From Rhizoclosmatium globosum (lineage: Eukaryota > Chytridiomycota > Chytridiomycetes > Chytridiales > Chytriomycetaceae), in contig MCGO01000251.1 in assembly GCA_002104985.1 (NCBI GenBank), forward strand, positions 1 through 50,540: a DNA stretch of 50,540 bases, read 5' to 3'. The notes under the pieces were generated by a model. It ran no database searches and was not told the origin of the DNA. It saw only the letters and a program-made list of their open reading frames with translations. Positions 10,279 through 21,752 of this stretch are shown in pieces; within the stretch, counting starts at the first letter, position 1, and each line of letters starts with the position of its first letter. A program made the position numbers and the translations under genes.

Positions 10279-13200
10279 ATGTTCCGACTGTTTGGCGGCC
10301 CAAAGAAGCCGGCAACGGGCACGGGCAGTAGCGACCAGATTGACACGTCCTCGCCACCGATGCGCACAGGAAGTGCAACGCCGTCGTCGCCGGGATACCA
10401 GCAGCAACACCAGTATCCACAGCAGCCACAGCAGCCTCTGCCACAACCACCAAACCAGCCAATCCCAGCGCACTTTCTTGCACCTCAGCCACCACTTCGA
10501 ATGCCGCAGTCGCAGTCGCCGGGTCCGCTGTCGCCGCCCGTCAACTCATCCTTTGCGGGCAACCTGGGCCCCCGCGCCCCGTCCCAGACTTCGCAGACTT
10601 CGCGGATGGCGTCGCCGGCCTATGCTCCGCCGGCCTTTGTCCCGCCTGAGCGTCGTGGTTCGCAGACGGCCCGGATGCCAACGAGTCCCACGCCATCCCA
10701 ACAACAACTGCCGCCACCGCCTCGCCCACCAATGCCAACTGGGCCAAATGGTCCCCCGCAGCGCCCACCAGTCACGCAGCCACAGGGCCCCGACACCTTT
10801 CTTCCTATTGCTGCCCTCTTGCATCACTTTGCTCTCCTCATTGGCCCCTTCCTCCCCCCAACCCACCTCAACGCTCCTCCCACACAGGATGAAATGCTTG
10901 CAGCCACTGTCGCTTACTTGAATTCTGTCAAGATGCCTCCACAGGACATATCCATCAGCAGAAACCCTCAACAAGGTTTTATTGTCCGTGTCTCGTTTAG
11001 AGGCATCAAGCAGCTCGAAAGAGCTGTGGAAGGCAAAAGAGTTGAAAAGGCTGTTCTTGTGTTCCAAAAGAGATGGAGGGGTGTGTTGGCGAGACGTTTT
11101 GTGAATCAATTACGTGCCGCCAAGGCCAAGGAGTTGGAAGAGCGGGCAGCAAAGGAAGTTGAACGGCCGGTTCGTTCTAGACCTCGTTCGGGTGTACCTG
11201 TTTCAGTACCTGCTCCAGAGGCTGTGGCTGCCGCCAACTCATGGAACACACCTGATGAAAAGAGATTATCTGCTTCTGGAAAGAGACTATCCGCTGATGG
11301 AAAGAGATTGTCTACTGCTGAGCGTGAAGAACGTCGTCGTAGCAAAGTAATTGCCTTCAAATCTCATCTTTACAAAGTATCAGATTCTTATGAAGAAATC
11401 ATCAACAGTGTTAAGGTGTGTATTCCCTTTATATAAGTGATATAAAAGGAAACTAATATACATAACACTAGCAAGGAGGAGATGCCCCATCAGAAGCGGA
11501 AATGGAATTCATGAGACTCATGAACAGCGACGAAACTTTCCGCCTGGCTCTGAACTTGCGTGCAATGCACAAACTTGAAAAGCCGATCACTCTTGAAGAA
11601 GCTCAACGAAATTACGAAGCCCAGGGCGGTGTCCCCGGCCGCTCTCCTGCCCAAATGTACCATGACTACAGCCCACGTGTGGTTGAATGGATCGTTAATG
11701 TTCTCAATCTTCAACCACAACCATCCACAGACTTGGTTACACTCCTTCGACCCGCCGACATTTTGTGTCTCCTCGCCATTCAAATGTTCCCCCACGTCCA
11801 ATGTAAACTCCTCAACAAGGGCCCCGAATTCACTATCCACAAAGCCGTCTTCTTTTTAGAGTTGTGTAAAACTGTTGGTGTGAAGCCGGGAATGTTGTTT
11901 AGTTTGAAAGACTTGTTCTTGGGTGGTGTTGATGATGATTCCACTCGTAAGAGTGGGTTGACTGTGTTGCGAACTGTGTGTGCGCTTGAAAGGCAGGCGA
12001 GGAGAAGAGGGTGGGATGGACCGCTGATGGTGCTGAAAGTTGAACGAGCAAGTCAACAACAACCCCCACCCGCTAAAATCGAGGAAACTGCCGCTGCTTC
12101 TGTTGCTCGCAGTAATGCTGCTTTTGCGGCAGGAAGTGTTGCCCCGGCTGGGACGGAAAACGCGATTGGTACTGAAGCGGCCGTTCTTACGTTGAGTAGT
12201 TTGACAAAGCGAGGCTCTAAAATTCAAGGCCGACCTGGAGTGAATGGACAGCGTATGTCGGGTGGATTCTATGATCCATCGAATGGTGGCAAGAGAAAGT
12301 CTGGTACTTTGTCTGTTCGCTCTTCTCAAGAAAGTATGCGTCGCTCACAATTGCAGTCTTTGCAGCAACAACAGCAGCAATATGTGACTGCTTTGCCAGG
12401 AAATTTCAAGTTCTTGTCGAGAGATGACAAGGTTGCCTTGTTGGTTGCACTTACTCCAGGAGAGGCAAGAGAGTCGTTGCGGATCCTATACTCTGCACAG
12501 AACGAGCGATTTGAATATGAAGACTTGATGGCTGTTGTTTGGGAGAAGGAGCATGCTGAGACCGCAAAACAGGAAGAGCATGAGAAGCGTGTTCGCGCAG
12601 CTATCCAAGTTCGTGAGTCTTTGGGCAAGCGTAACGAGGCCATCTTCTCGCTGCTGAAGGATGAGGTAAAATTATAAATTCTTTTATTGATAAAATTGCC
12701 TGACTGATTTGTCTCTACAGGAATCACATCTTGCAAACTTGACTGCATTATCGGAGTACCTTGAGAAGACTCTCCAATATCGCCTGCGTCTCGCTAAACG
12801 CCGTTCCCGTGGTCTCCCAACCCTCATTCAACTCTCTCCAACAAAGACTATCGACATTTTTGCCCCTCGGGACTCTGAATCATCCACAGCCACTACCCTC
12901 CGTGTTGAAACTGAAACACAAGAAATCGCTCGTCTTGATCAAGTTGTCAGAGACCTTGTTGTTCTTCACTCTGGTCTCGTTGAAGATCTGAAGTACCTTG
13001 TCGAAATGCAGGATAGCGGTGTTGTTGGTGTCCTCCCAGCTGGAGACGTGTTTATGCAATTTAGTGGAGAGGCTGGCAGCTTATACGTCCAATTCTGCAC
13101 TGCAGCTCTTGGCGAGGGAAGTACTGTTGTAGACGTTGTTTGTGGCGAAGAAGTATGGGAAGGAGAGGACATCAAAAATGTGGAAGGCGATGAGGAGTCC

Positions 13201-13530
13201 TTGAGTATCTCGTTTGTCAACAGCGTTGTCAAGAGATATATCGGAGAACGCCGAGTTACTCTAAACAACCGAGCGGATGAGGTGCGATGGTATTTGGCGG
13301 GTCCTTTGAGACGGTTGCAGGCGTACCGTGAAATTTTCGAGGAGATTGTTGCTGGCAATGGAGTTGTTGAGGGTGGTGAGACACGAAAAGGGTTGAGCCA
13401 AGTTCTGAAGGATGATCAAGATGTTGGAGCTGAATGGAGGAAACTGATTAAAGAAGATAGAAAGTTGGAAGTGACTGCTATCAAATTGGGAAGTGTCGCG
13501 AGTGCAATTAGCAAGCGCGTGGTTGTTTAG
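10279..13530 (+). CDS. IQ-CH-DH domain protein, probable atypical RhoGEF without PH domain
   Basis: Three exons, 10279-11415, 11472-12665 and 12721-13530, phase 0 at both GT/AG introns. The first 180 residues are Pro/Gln/Ser-rich and disordered. An IQ-like motif follows (VFQKRWRGVLARRFVNQLR). A short repeat (KRLSASG, KRLSADG, KRLSTAE) lies before exon 2. Exon 2 carries a calponin-homology-like domain (VVEWIVNVL, ILCLLAIQMFP, FFLELCKTVGV, ALERQARRRGW). The end of exon 2 and exon 3 resemble a DH domain: CR1-like R-x-EAIFSLLKDE, then VLHSGLVEDL, GDVFMQFSGEAGSLYVQFC, and a CR3-like LAGPLRRLQAYREIFEEI. The protein ends about 75 residues later with no PH domain visible. A role in Rho-family GTPase and actin control is inferred. 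The CH call is firm; the DH call rests on pattern recognition and needs a profile search. Confidence 0.75.
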
Positions 13531-13592
13531 ACTGTCGTTTTATGTTCATTTATTGCTTGGAATTATAAAGATCAATATGTAGAAATGCTAGT

Positions 13593-16500
13593 TTAGAACA
13601 TTTTGCCTGCTCCCTTGCTTTTTGTCTTCTTCTCCTTTTCCATCTTTATCTTTTCCATTCGATCTTTGTATATTTGGTCTACACGACTCTTCATATCGTC
13701 AAACTCTGAAATAATGTCTGCAAATTGGGATGACGAGAGGGAATATAAAGTACAGTTTGTTGCAGCTTGAACAGAGGCCGTCCGTGGAATATTGGCTATT
13801 AGCGCGACCTCTATTGCATAAAATTGAATAAACTCTTCACGTAAATGACTGAAAAAGACGAACCTCCAAAGAATGCCCCGTCTTTGAAACTTGTAACAAG
13901 CCGTCCATTTGTGAGAATATTGACAGTTCCTGTCTGAATAAAGAACATCTCTTCTCCAATTTCTCCTTGATTAAAGATAAAGTCTCCAGTCACGTAATAC
14001 ACGGCCTGAAGAGCCGTTGAAATCTTTCCGAGGTAAATTTCGTCGCGACCATCTTTCAGCTCTCTCTTCAAGAACGGCACTTTTTCAATCAATCTCCTGC
14101 AGTTAATACTTGCAAGTTCCTGTTTGTTTTTGGAAAGTATTAGTGGATAACCCATTTGGCGTTAACTCAAACCATTCTCAGAGAATTGTTCATATCAGCA
14201 AGCAAAGTTTGTTCTTCGAAATATTTCCCTCGATACTTGTATTCGTAATATCCAAGTACTTTTTTCTGAGTTTGCTCGTCAATGTGCTTCCAGTTGAGGT
14301 ATTCCGTCAACTCGTCAATTTTTTGTCGATATAGCCTTCCCGATGAGTCATACGCAACAGCAGCAGATGATAGTAGACCAACGAGTAATGCATACTATTG
14401 TTAATAAGTAATGATTGCCATACGTGGTTGGAGTTACCAAAATAGCACCGCAGACTATGAACAACAACGTCGTAGCTTGTTCCGCTAGAGTCTCAGGCCT
14501 GGAGTTTATATTTAGTATCTGATATACGCATGGTGTAAGTTTAAACAGTAATACTTGAATGTCATCTGGAAAGTATTACCCACGGCCTGGGTCAGCATCC
14601 ACAAGTACCGTTCATGTATATCTGACGCAAATATACCTCCTGGATAATATTTCCAGTGATCAAATTGTACATCCCACGTGCTGAAGTTGTTCAAAGAACC
14701 GATGTAATAGATGAAACAAGCTTCGATGTGAAGGAAGATAACGAAAACGATTCCCATGGGAATAATTCGAGATAGCATTGCCCCAATACCACCAATACTC
14801 TCAATATTGTAGGCAATTTGTATTAGGAAAGCGTTGTTTGACATCATATGCGCTAGACGTTTGAATCGAAGAAGTCGGGGGAGCCAGAGGGGAAACCCGA
14901 TACCTTCGTAGCGTATTAACTGTGCCCATGGAATCATTGATATAGTATCAAAGGCTGCATTTTCTACGATGTATTGTCTAATCCAAGGTACCAGTCGGTA
15001 GCGTGTTCCGGAACGAGAGGCATCCTTCTTTTTCGGCTTCTTAACTGGAGTAGAGAGATTGAATATCGATTCCAACAAAAATAACACAGAAATGCTATGC
15101 AGGTTTATATGTGAGAATACATCGTGGAAGAGAGTAACTTACGCCCAAGATATTCCCGAGAAAGATAACACATCTGAAAAGTATGCCGCAAAATAAGGCT
15201 CAATTAAGATGGTGAAGTAGAATAATATGATAAATAGGATCCCGCAAACTGAGCCGAACATGGACATAGGATGGAAACCAAATTCCAAAAACGTAATTGC
15301 TCCATCAGCATCAGATTGCCTCCAATCTGATGGTATATAGAAGCCTTTTTCATCGAATGCACGGCAAATGAACCACTTTTGCAAAAAGGTCTCAGCCATT
15401 TGAAACTCTGGTGCAGGTTCGGCAATTTTAAGGTAAGAAGAATTTTTACCCCTCGTCAGAGTATTTCGTGATGTAATAACAGCAGGGCTGAGGTGATTTT
15501 GGGAAGTGTTTGCGGCAATAGTTCGATTTACATTGACTAAAAATTTCGGTTCTGGTGCCTCATCAACTTCCGAGAGAGGTCTTTTCTCGGCTACAGCTTG
15601 CTGCAACTGCTTCCACCGTTTACGACCCTGAGTTGGCGGTACTGGTTCAACAGTAGCTGGAGCAGTTGTTGGTGGTTCACCTTGCTTTTCTGAATTTTCT
15701 GTTGCTCGCTGTGTAACTGACTCTCGGTCATGTATATCTGCAGAAATAACTTCGGGGCTAATACTGCTTATTATTGACGTGTCGTCAGTTTTGGAAACTA
15801 CGCTTTGAAATCGATTTGTTCCCGTTGCGGTTGTTGGAGCTGCTGTTCTGGAAATACGAATAGATCCGTTTGTTCGTTTTATATTTGGTGAGCCAAATGA
15901 TGGCGTTCGTTGTAACCCCGAAACAGTTGGTTCTCCCAATCCCGGCGGCAAATGATGAGGATGTTTTGAAACACCGTCTCCAGCAACGCTTAATTGAGAT
16001 TGCGGTGACTGTACTGACTCTTGGTGGTATCTTAATGAAGACTGGCTCTTCACAGCAATTGTTGGGATTGCTCTTCCCAACCCAGCTGCCAAACTCCCCA
16101 ATCCCTTCGAAATTGAGGCCGCCAATCCTGTCGGCTCTTCTTCTGTATTCCCAGAGCGATCTCTTTCTGTCGGCAGTACATTGTTCGACTTCTGTGAGCC
16201 CATCCAACTTGTTGGACGGTGGAGCATTCCTATAGTGATAGACGAAATGGATCCAACGTCTCTCTTTTTGCTCCTATTCAACCCACTTTTGTGCATCATA
16301 GTTGCAGATTTTCGCAGTGTGACTGGTGCAGCGTCAACATTCAAGAACTCGTCCGACTTTACGTAATCTTCAGCATCCCATCGAACACCAGTTTCCCCCC
16401 TTCCAATTGTTGGAGTTGTGGTAACATTGAAGCTTGGAAGCTCAGGAACCGGGGAAGAGGGTTGCGTTGATGCGGGTGGTTCGAGCATAAGAAGTTGAGA

Positions 16501-17016
16501 GTCCAATACAGCACGAGATTGCCTATGGCTAGCCATCCATGTACTTGGAGGTCTTTGCATAGGGTTGATGCTATGTGAAATAGAACCACGCGAAGGTTGA
16601 GCACGAGGCTCATAAACCGACGCGAAAGAATAATGGTGGTCTTTTGCCATTTCGAACGGCTGATTAAGAACTCAGTTTATCACGTTTGAAGAGTTAAAAG
16701 GTAGTCTCACATATTTAGGAGTTCCCGTGCCAATCATCGGTGGTTCTGAAGTTTCAGTTCCCCGTCGTATTGCAGAAGATGTCAAGTTTCCCGGGCTTTC
16801 ATCAACTTCAGCGACAATATCCACATAGGTAGCTGTTGCGGGTTTGTTTCAATAACAAAGAGGATCAAAAAAAGGTGAACCTGGGTCAACTCCTGGAGTT
16901 ACTAGTGTAACGACACGATCCACGTTTAAAAGTCCTATAACCAGTTGCGATTGCAAAAACTGAAGCTTTTGCTTTAGCTCAAGAGTCTCGCGAAGCAATG
17001 CCGCTGCGTCCAACAT
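13593..17016 (-). CDS. Cyclic-nucleotide-gated cation channel with long disordered N-terminus
   Basis: A multi-exon gene. The start is the ATG at 17016 (LDAAALLRETLELKQKLQFL, a short coiled coil). About 500 Ser/Pro-rich cytosolic residues follow, then an ion-transport domain: S1 near 15290-15150 (SVCGILFIILFYFTILIEPY), S2 with LLESIFNL, a sparse S4 (LWLPRLLRFKRLAHMM), S5 (IIPMGIVFVIFLHIEACFIY), a pore loop (YLWMLTQAVGNTFQMTFKPE, crossing an intron), S6 and C-linker (LYRQKIDELTEYL), and a cyclic-nucleotide-binding domain with GDFIFNQGEIGEEMFFIQTG and FFGEVALIANIPRTASV. The Arg in PRTA is the residue that binds the cyclic phosphate in this family. The pore has no GYG, so potassium selectivity is not predicted. 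It is convergent with the CH-DH gene, 62 bp apart. In zoospores, related channels act in sensory control; that link is inference. Confidence 0.87.
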
Positions 17017-17220
17017 ACGATTTCCGCGTGGTTTTGAAAATCCCAACACCCAGATCAAAAGATTCCTTGATTCCACACAATTTATGAGCCTTTTTGAAGA
17101 AGAATATGGCGAAGCCAAAGTAAATTCTTTGAATTTCCATTTAAGCAGACAGATATTCTTAGTTTATTGGACTATATAAAAAGAAAAGACAGAGGTGAAT
17201 GAATAAGAACGCGAAGAGAA

Positions 17221-18119
17221 AATCGAATCGATGTGTTTGGTATCAGTTTCAGAGGTGTCAAACCTCCTACTCACAGTAGACGCCACGTGAAGGCTCCAAA
17301 CAAAGTCTACCAAAATAATAGGGGACAGAGGAGCTCATACAGATCAACAATAAACAGGTTGCGCACATCACACATCATATTTCATGCCGCGAGCCAGTAG
17401 TTTGAGATACTACATAACATGGACTGGAGCAGAGAAGGCTAGAGATTTAAAGCACGACCCTGACCCACGGGTCAGAGCGAGTTTGCCCTTTGACAGGCTG
17501 AGCGAGAGTATCCCATGGGCCTAAGATATCTCGCTCACTCGTATTAATACGCGCCATCAAAAAGAAGGTGTGGCTAGTGTGGAGTATTGGCGGGCAACCA
17601 GAGAATCTAAGATGGCTTCGGGTGCTGGGTCTCTCTCGAGACTCGACAGATCCGTTATCGCCATCTCACCTCGATGCCCCTCCTCCTGGACTTCAGCGCA
17701 GGCCCCCATCCGTCATTGAAGGGCAAGGCTTTCGTCTCCTGCGTCCCGAGGGCGTTGGAGTCTTGTTCTTTCGAACGAGATACGTATATATAGCGGACGG
17801 AACAATCTGGTCGTTCGGGTCATATAAGCGCCCATTTGCAGGAGACCCTGGTTGTGATCTGGTGGGGACTGGAAGCTCATTGTGGGACAGGGAAGCTCGT
17901 TGGTTTTTGGCAAGTTTAGAGAGACGGATGGCTCTCTTTTATATCTGAATTTGGAGGGAGGGAAAGATTTTTTGCCTTTGTTTTGACCAACTGACAATTC
18001 TGCATCTCCACGCGCAATCTGATTGGCTGCCTTTTTTGCGCTTTTTGCTTTTTCTTTCCTTTTGTATATTATTGCACAGAGTGAAAGAGGGAAAGTCAGG
18101 GATCAAAACTCTGTACTTG
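17221..18119. repeat. 899-bp repeat, copy 1 (about 97-99% identical to 42934-43832)
   Basis: The two copies have equal length. Over the first 300 bp after position 17248 I count one substitution; differences rise near the ends. It contains a perfect palindrome at 17460-17475 (CTGACCC-AC-GGGTCAG), a TATA-like GTATATATAG near 17783, and a GTG-started open stretch (17568-17948) that is broken differently in the two copies by a one-base length change, which argues against a conserved protein. No LTR-type ends, target duplications or transposase are evident. It lies 3' of the modular gene in both places. It may be a non-autonomous mobile element, a solo LTR, or a functional non-coding segment; this cannot be decided here. 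Confidence 0.85.
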
Positions 18120-18401
18120 GGATGGACTTGGGATAACTGGAGCATGACATATCTACATTTTTGTAAACAGTCTTTTTAAATATGTTCATCAAGTTATCCG
18201 CCCCGCCTCTCCTCTCCCCGAATGACAAGCTGCTCATCCTGGAGTTTTACATTTGTTCAAGATCTTTTGTCAAACCAAAACTCTGTTCGGAAGTGACTTT
18301 TTATTTATTCAAAGACAAAGGCTGTATCCTTCTCCAAAACACACTAATCATCCCTCCCGTTCATTCTTCTGACTCCAGAAGCCAATGCTGAATGAAATAT
18401 A

Positions 18402-19520
18402 TTAACTACAGCTCAAAAGAATGTGATTCAACTCACAGTCCAATCGCTTCTTGTAAAACTCGCTCAAAGACTCTTCCTTGTGAGCCCGCCACTTGAGTTT
18501 CTCAACCTCCGTCATAAAGCAAAAAAACTTTGGGTCAATCGACACTGGGGCATCGCCTGTAATTTTAAATCAGAAAGGAACGTGATTTTCCATGGTATCC
18601 CACCTTCGTACACATAGATCAATCGCTTACGGTTAATAGGGTCCACCTTTAGGTATGGTGGCAGAACTCTTTTACTGGACTTCCGACGCTTGTGGTCAAA
18701 ACGAGAAGGGCCACCACATTCTAAAAGCAGTATTTCGATTAGATTGAGACGTACGTACATAAGATTGAAATACTCAACGGCCAGATGTAGAGTCATTATC
18801 GTCGCCTTCACCGGAAAATGAGGCAGGGTAAGCCGACTTGTACTTCCGTTTGCGTGCAACACCAGGTTCAAAGCGTCCAGTCTTGTTCGAAAATGCGTTA
18901 AGGTCCGATTTCCAAAGTTTGCGACCTTTCAATGACAGATTTTCTTGATCTTCGGCACTGACGTCTGTAATCTTTGGCGGATTCATCCCTGATATGTAGA
19001 ACAAGATTATGAATGGCTGTAGGGAATATCAAGTGATTCCGACTTTACCTTCGATATGAGAATAGTAGAATTTGTGTCTGTTGTTGGACTGAGGAACAAA
19101 GAAACCACCGTACTTTGCAGTGACAACGTCTGGACGCAAGTTACCTAATCGAGAAGGGATTTAGCAACAGGGGAAGGAGTAATACCGATGCAATGTACCG
19201 TCTCCAACAAACAACACCGGCAAAAGAGGATTGATTGTACTCGAATGATTGTCAATAGTCGTTTCGACCGGCAAGCGCTCGGTGGGGTCCGGCGGGGTCA
19301 CTTTACGATTTCTTGGCTTTGGTGGCTTGCCCAGTGAAGACCTATAAAGAGGAGACAGTATGAGAAAGAGTTGTGATACGCGAAATGAAGGGAGGGATGC
19401 GTATGAATGCCGGTGGACAGTTTAAGGAATTTCACATTCCTTAGTTGGAGTCTCTGTTTGGAGATGAGCAAAGAAAAAGACTCACATGTGTTGGAAGAGT
19501 ACAGTTTTTTGAGAGGACAT
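18402..19520 (-). CDS. Modular protein of unknown function, copy 1 (two modules)
   Basis: A plausible six- or seven-exon model starts at the ATG at 19520 (SSQKTVLFQHM, the last codon split by intron 1) and stops at 18402. I do not recognise the family. It contains two copies of a module of about 65 residues. The first half ends in a Tyr-rich strand and EG (FYYSHIEG; IYVYEG), where a phase-1 intron always falls. The second half begins near a Pro pair and carries a helix-like segment (module 1: AEDQENLSLKGRKLWKSDL then NKTGRF; module 2: EVEKLKWRAHKEESL). It ends KKRLDCEL, also near the end of the second-copy gene. There is no signal peptide or membrane segment. Exon 6's donor (GTTGAG) is weak, so that boundary is uncertain. 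The gene is very diverged from its copy at 43996-45624, whereas its flanks are not. Confidence 0.55.
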
Positions 19521-19542
19521 TATTATGAATGACGGGAAAGCG

Positions 19543-19661
19543 AAAGGGAAAGCCGGTTCCAAAAACCAAAAACTTCAAGGCGGGGTTCATTCCCGCCGAG
19601 ATTTCGGAAAGCGCCGATACAGGGGTGTATTGAGCGTGAATCCCGCTTCAAAGAATGGCGA
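19543..19661. promoter_or_regulatory. 119-bp invariant element upstream of modular gene, copy 1
   Basis: Identical over 119 bp to 45651-45769. It starts 22 bp upstream of the modular gene's ATG. It contains a stem-loop GGCGGG-GTTCATT-CCCGCC at 19579-19597. A plus-strand reading frame from the ATG at 19525 (4 bp from the opposite gene's ATG) crosses it and is basic, but the two copies differ completely beyond the element. A shared promoter or the end of a mobile unit is more likely than a conserved protein. Confidence 0.6.
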
Positions 19662-19831
19662 CGTGAGGACACGTGTATCGGTAAAGATTGGTCGAATCAA
19701 CATCAAGCTGAGAAATGTGTTACTTTCAATTTTATTCCACACTTGCGTATATATATGATTCAGCTTCTGATTTTGAGTTATATAACATGATTGCAACAAA
19801 AACAAACAAACGAATGCATCTGAGATAGAGT

Positions 19832-21664
19832 TCATTGGAACCCAGCAAAGCCCTCCAACTCCATTTCAAGATCCATCACTTCTTCGAGTTCCTCTGAACC
19901 TCGGTGGTATGCAGGTGGCGGTAAGACTTCGAGAGCCCTATTTATGTCTTCCAACAAAATAGATCCAACAGTTCCAGAGAATAAGGGCGATCCTCCCATT
20001 CCTGACTCATCCATCTGCATAGGCGCAAAGCTGGGTGAATCTGAGATATGTGTCAGATATGTGTCGTAAGGAAGTTCTTCAGACGATGAAGTTCCTTGAT
20101 GCTGGTGAGGTTGTTGTTGCCGAGGCGATGAGGTTGAGGGTTCTAGACTGAGTGATGCTAAGGGAGCGCTTAGAGGTGACATGATTCCCAAGTATGGAGG
20201 AAGTGGCTCATTTTCGGGTTGCTGGTTGTGTTGCCCAAGAACAGGAAGGTATTGGCTTGTGCCGGCTCCATTCCTTAGATGTTGTTTGTATGCATAATAT
20301 TCGTGTTCTTGCTGTTTCAGTTGGGCATTATACTGCTGCTGGATCTGGACGAGTGTTTCTGGATCCACTTCTTCGTCCCAAAAAGATGGAAATGATAGTT
20401 GGCTTGAAGGAGAGGATCCGTTCTCGTGTTGCCATTGCCAGAGGTATTCTTGTTGAAGCTTCATATCATGAATGGCTTGCGAGTCCGCTTTAGTGTCGTA
20501 AGAAAAAGGGTAGTTCGGTGGTGGTATGGCTGCAAAGTCCGACGACGAGAAATATGATGGGGCCGAGGAGACATATTGCTGCTGAAGTGGCAGTGGAGGC
20601 AAAGTTGAAACGTTGGGTTGGTAGTAACAGGAGTAAGGGATAGGTTGTGCGGCATGCTCAAATTGATTGACAGCCCCCAACATCTCTAATTTACAATCGC
20701 GGTCATCCAATTCCTTCTTCTCGTCATCAAACTGCTGTTCTTGACCATAGTACGCTTCATATTCGTACTCTTCTTTCTCCTTAGGGTGCTCAGACTCCAT
20801 TTCATCCGATGAGTAAGCGCTGATGCTTGAGATTGAGGATTCAGACACCGCATCGACATCACGGTAGTCATTTTGAGACATTGTTGAATAAATGTCGTCG
20901 TTGGCTTCTTCCTTCACAGTCTCGTTATCCATGACGTCATTGAATGAAGTGGTTGTTGAACTTGAATCTTCACTAAGGGTTCTGTTTGGAAATTCGAATG
21001 CACGACGACTTTCTGATACTTCTGATTTGATAGCTAATGAAGGGCTGGATGAGCGAGAAAGTGGAAGTTCCGCAGCAGGAGAGGATGCTTTGCTTTTTAA
21101 GGAAGCCACCGAACGGCGCTTAGAGATCGAGCTGAGAGGCGATGAGTTGAATAGGGACTGAGCGATAGACGAAACAGCCGTGATGAAGGGCTGCTTTGAT
21201 TGCATGGATCGTTTTCGTTGAGAAGGAGCGAGTTCAGTGGTGGCTGGGCAGTCGCTACTGAGCACCGCCACATCGCGCACGGCAAGCAGCAGTTCCGTGA
21301 AGAGAGCGTGTGTAGCGCCGACTGGAGCATACTTTGCTTTTGCGGCGTGGAATCTGGAATTGGGAGAGAGTGTCAGTGAGTGAGTGAGTGAGATCAAAGA
21401 ACAAGTAATTCAACCAACGCACCGGTCCTTCAAGGCGCCATCGACCCACACCGTCCACTTCGCCTGGGCCCTCGGCAACTCGGCGGTGGCCCGGGCGACA
21501 AGGGCCTCGATTGATTCGGGCGAGTGCGAGTGCGAGTGCGTTGAGGCAAAGGCATCGATGCCGTCGAGAAGCGATGCAAGCTGCTCGTCAAAGGCTCCGC
21601 GTCCGTCGAAGCGCGTGCGGTGTGTCGCTGAGAGTTTTAGATTGTGTCTGGTTGTGCGTGTCAT
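19832..21664 (-). CDS. Disordered Ser/Gln-rich protein of unknown function
   Basis: Two exons: the first from the ATG at 21664 (TRTTRHNLKL), the second from about 21355 to 19832, joined by a 70-bp GT/AG intron that contains TCAC repeats. The first 100 residues look structured (FDEQLASLLDGIDAF, ALVARATAELPRAQAKWTVW, HALFTELLLAVRDVAVL). The rest, about 450 residues, is low complexity: Ser-rich, then acidic (DEMESEHPKEKEEYEYEAYY), then Gln/Tyr/Pro-rich. The C-terminus is acidic-hydrophobic (EELEEVMDLEMELEGFAGF), the kind of composition seen in transcription activation regions, but no DNA-binding domain is seen. I do not recognise the family. It is divergent from the TMEM234-like gene; start codons are 88 bp apart. 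Confidence 0.65.
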
Positions 21665-21679
21665 TGGTGGTTTCCTTTG

Positions 21680-21722
21680 TTGGTTGGTGGTTGGTGGTTG
21701 GTGGTTGGGTTGGTGGTGGTTG
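21680..21722 (+). repeat. G-rich minisatellite (GGTTGGT units) between divergent starts
   Basis: Tandem GGTTGGT/GGTGGTT units fill half of the 88-bp gap between the starts of the disordered-protein gene (-) and the TMEM234-like gene (+). Repeated GG runs could form a two-tetrad G-quadruplex on the plus strand. Any regulatory role is inference. Confidence 0.55.
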
Positions 21723-21752
21723 TGTTTTGCGTGGAACAAGTTTTGCCATCAA

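Noticed and set aside
17568..17948. Open stretch of 126 codons in the 899-bp repeat (counterpart 43281-43706)
   Set aside because: It starts with GTG, not ATG, and a one-base length difference gives the two copies different ends. The DNA is conserved as such, not as protein.
19525..19758. Small basic plus-strand reading frame (counterpart 45630-45818)
   Set aside because: Only the 119-bp element is shared; the ends are unrelated and there are no synonymous-type changes to show coding selection. Kept as a regulatory element.
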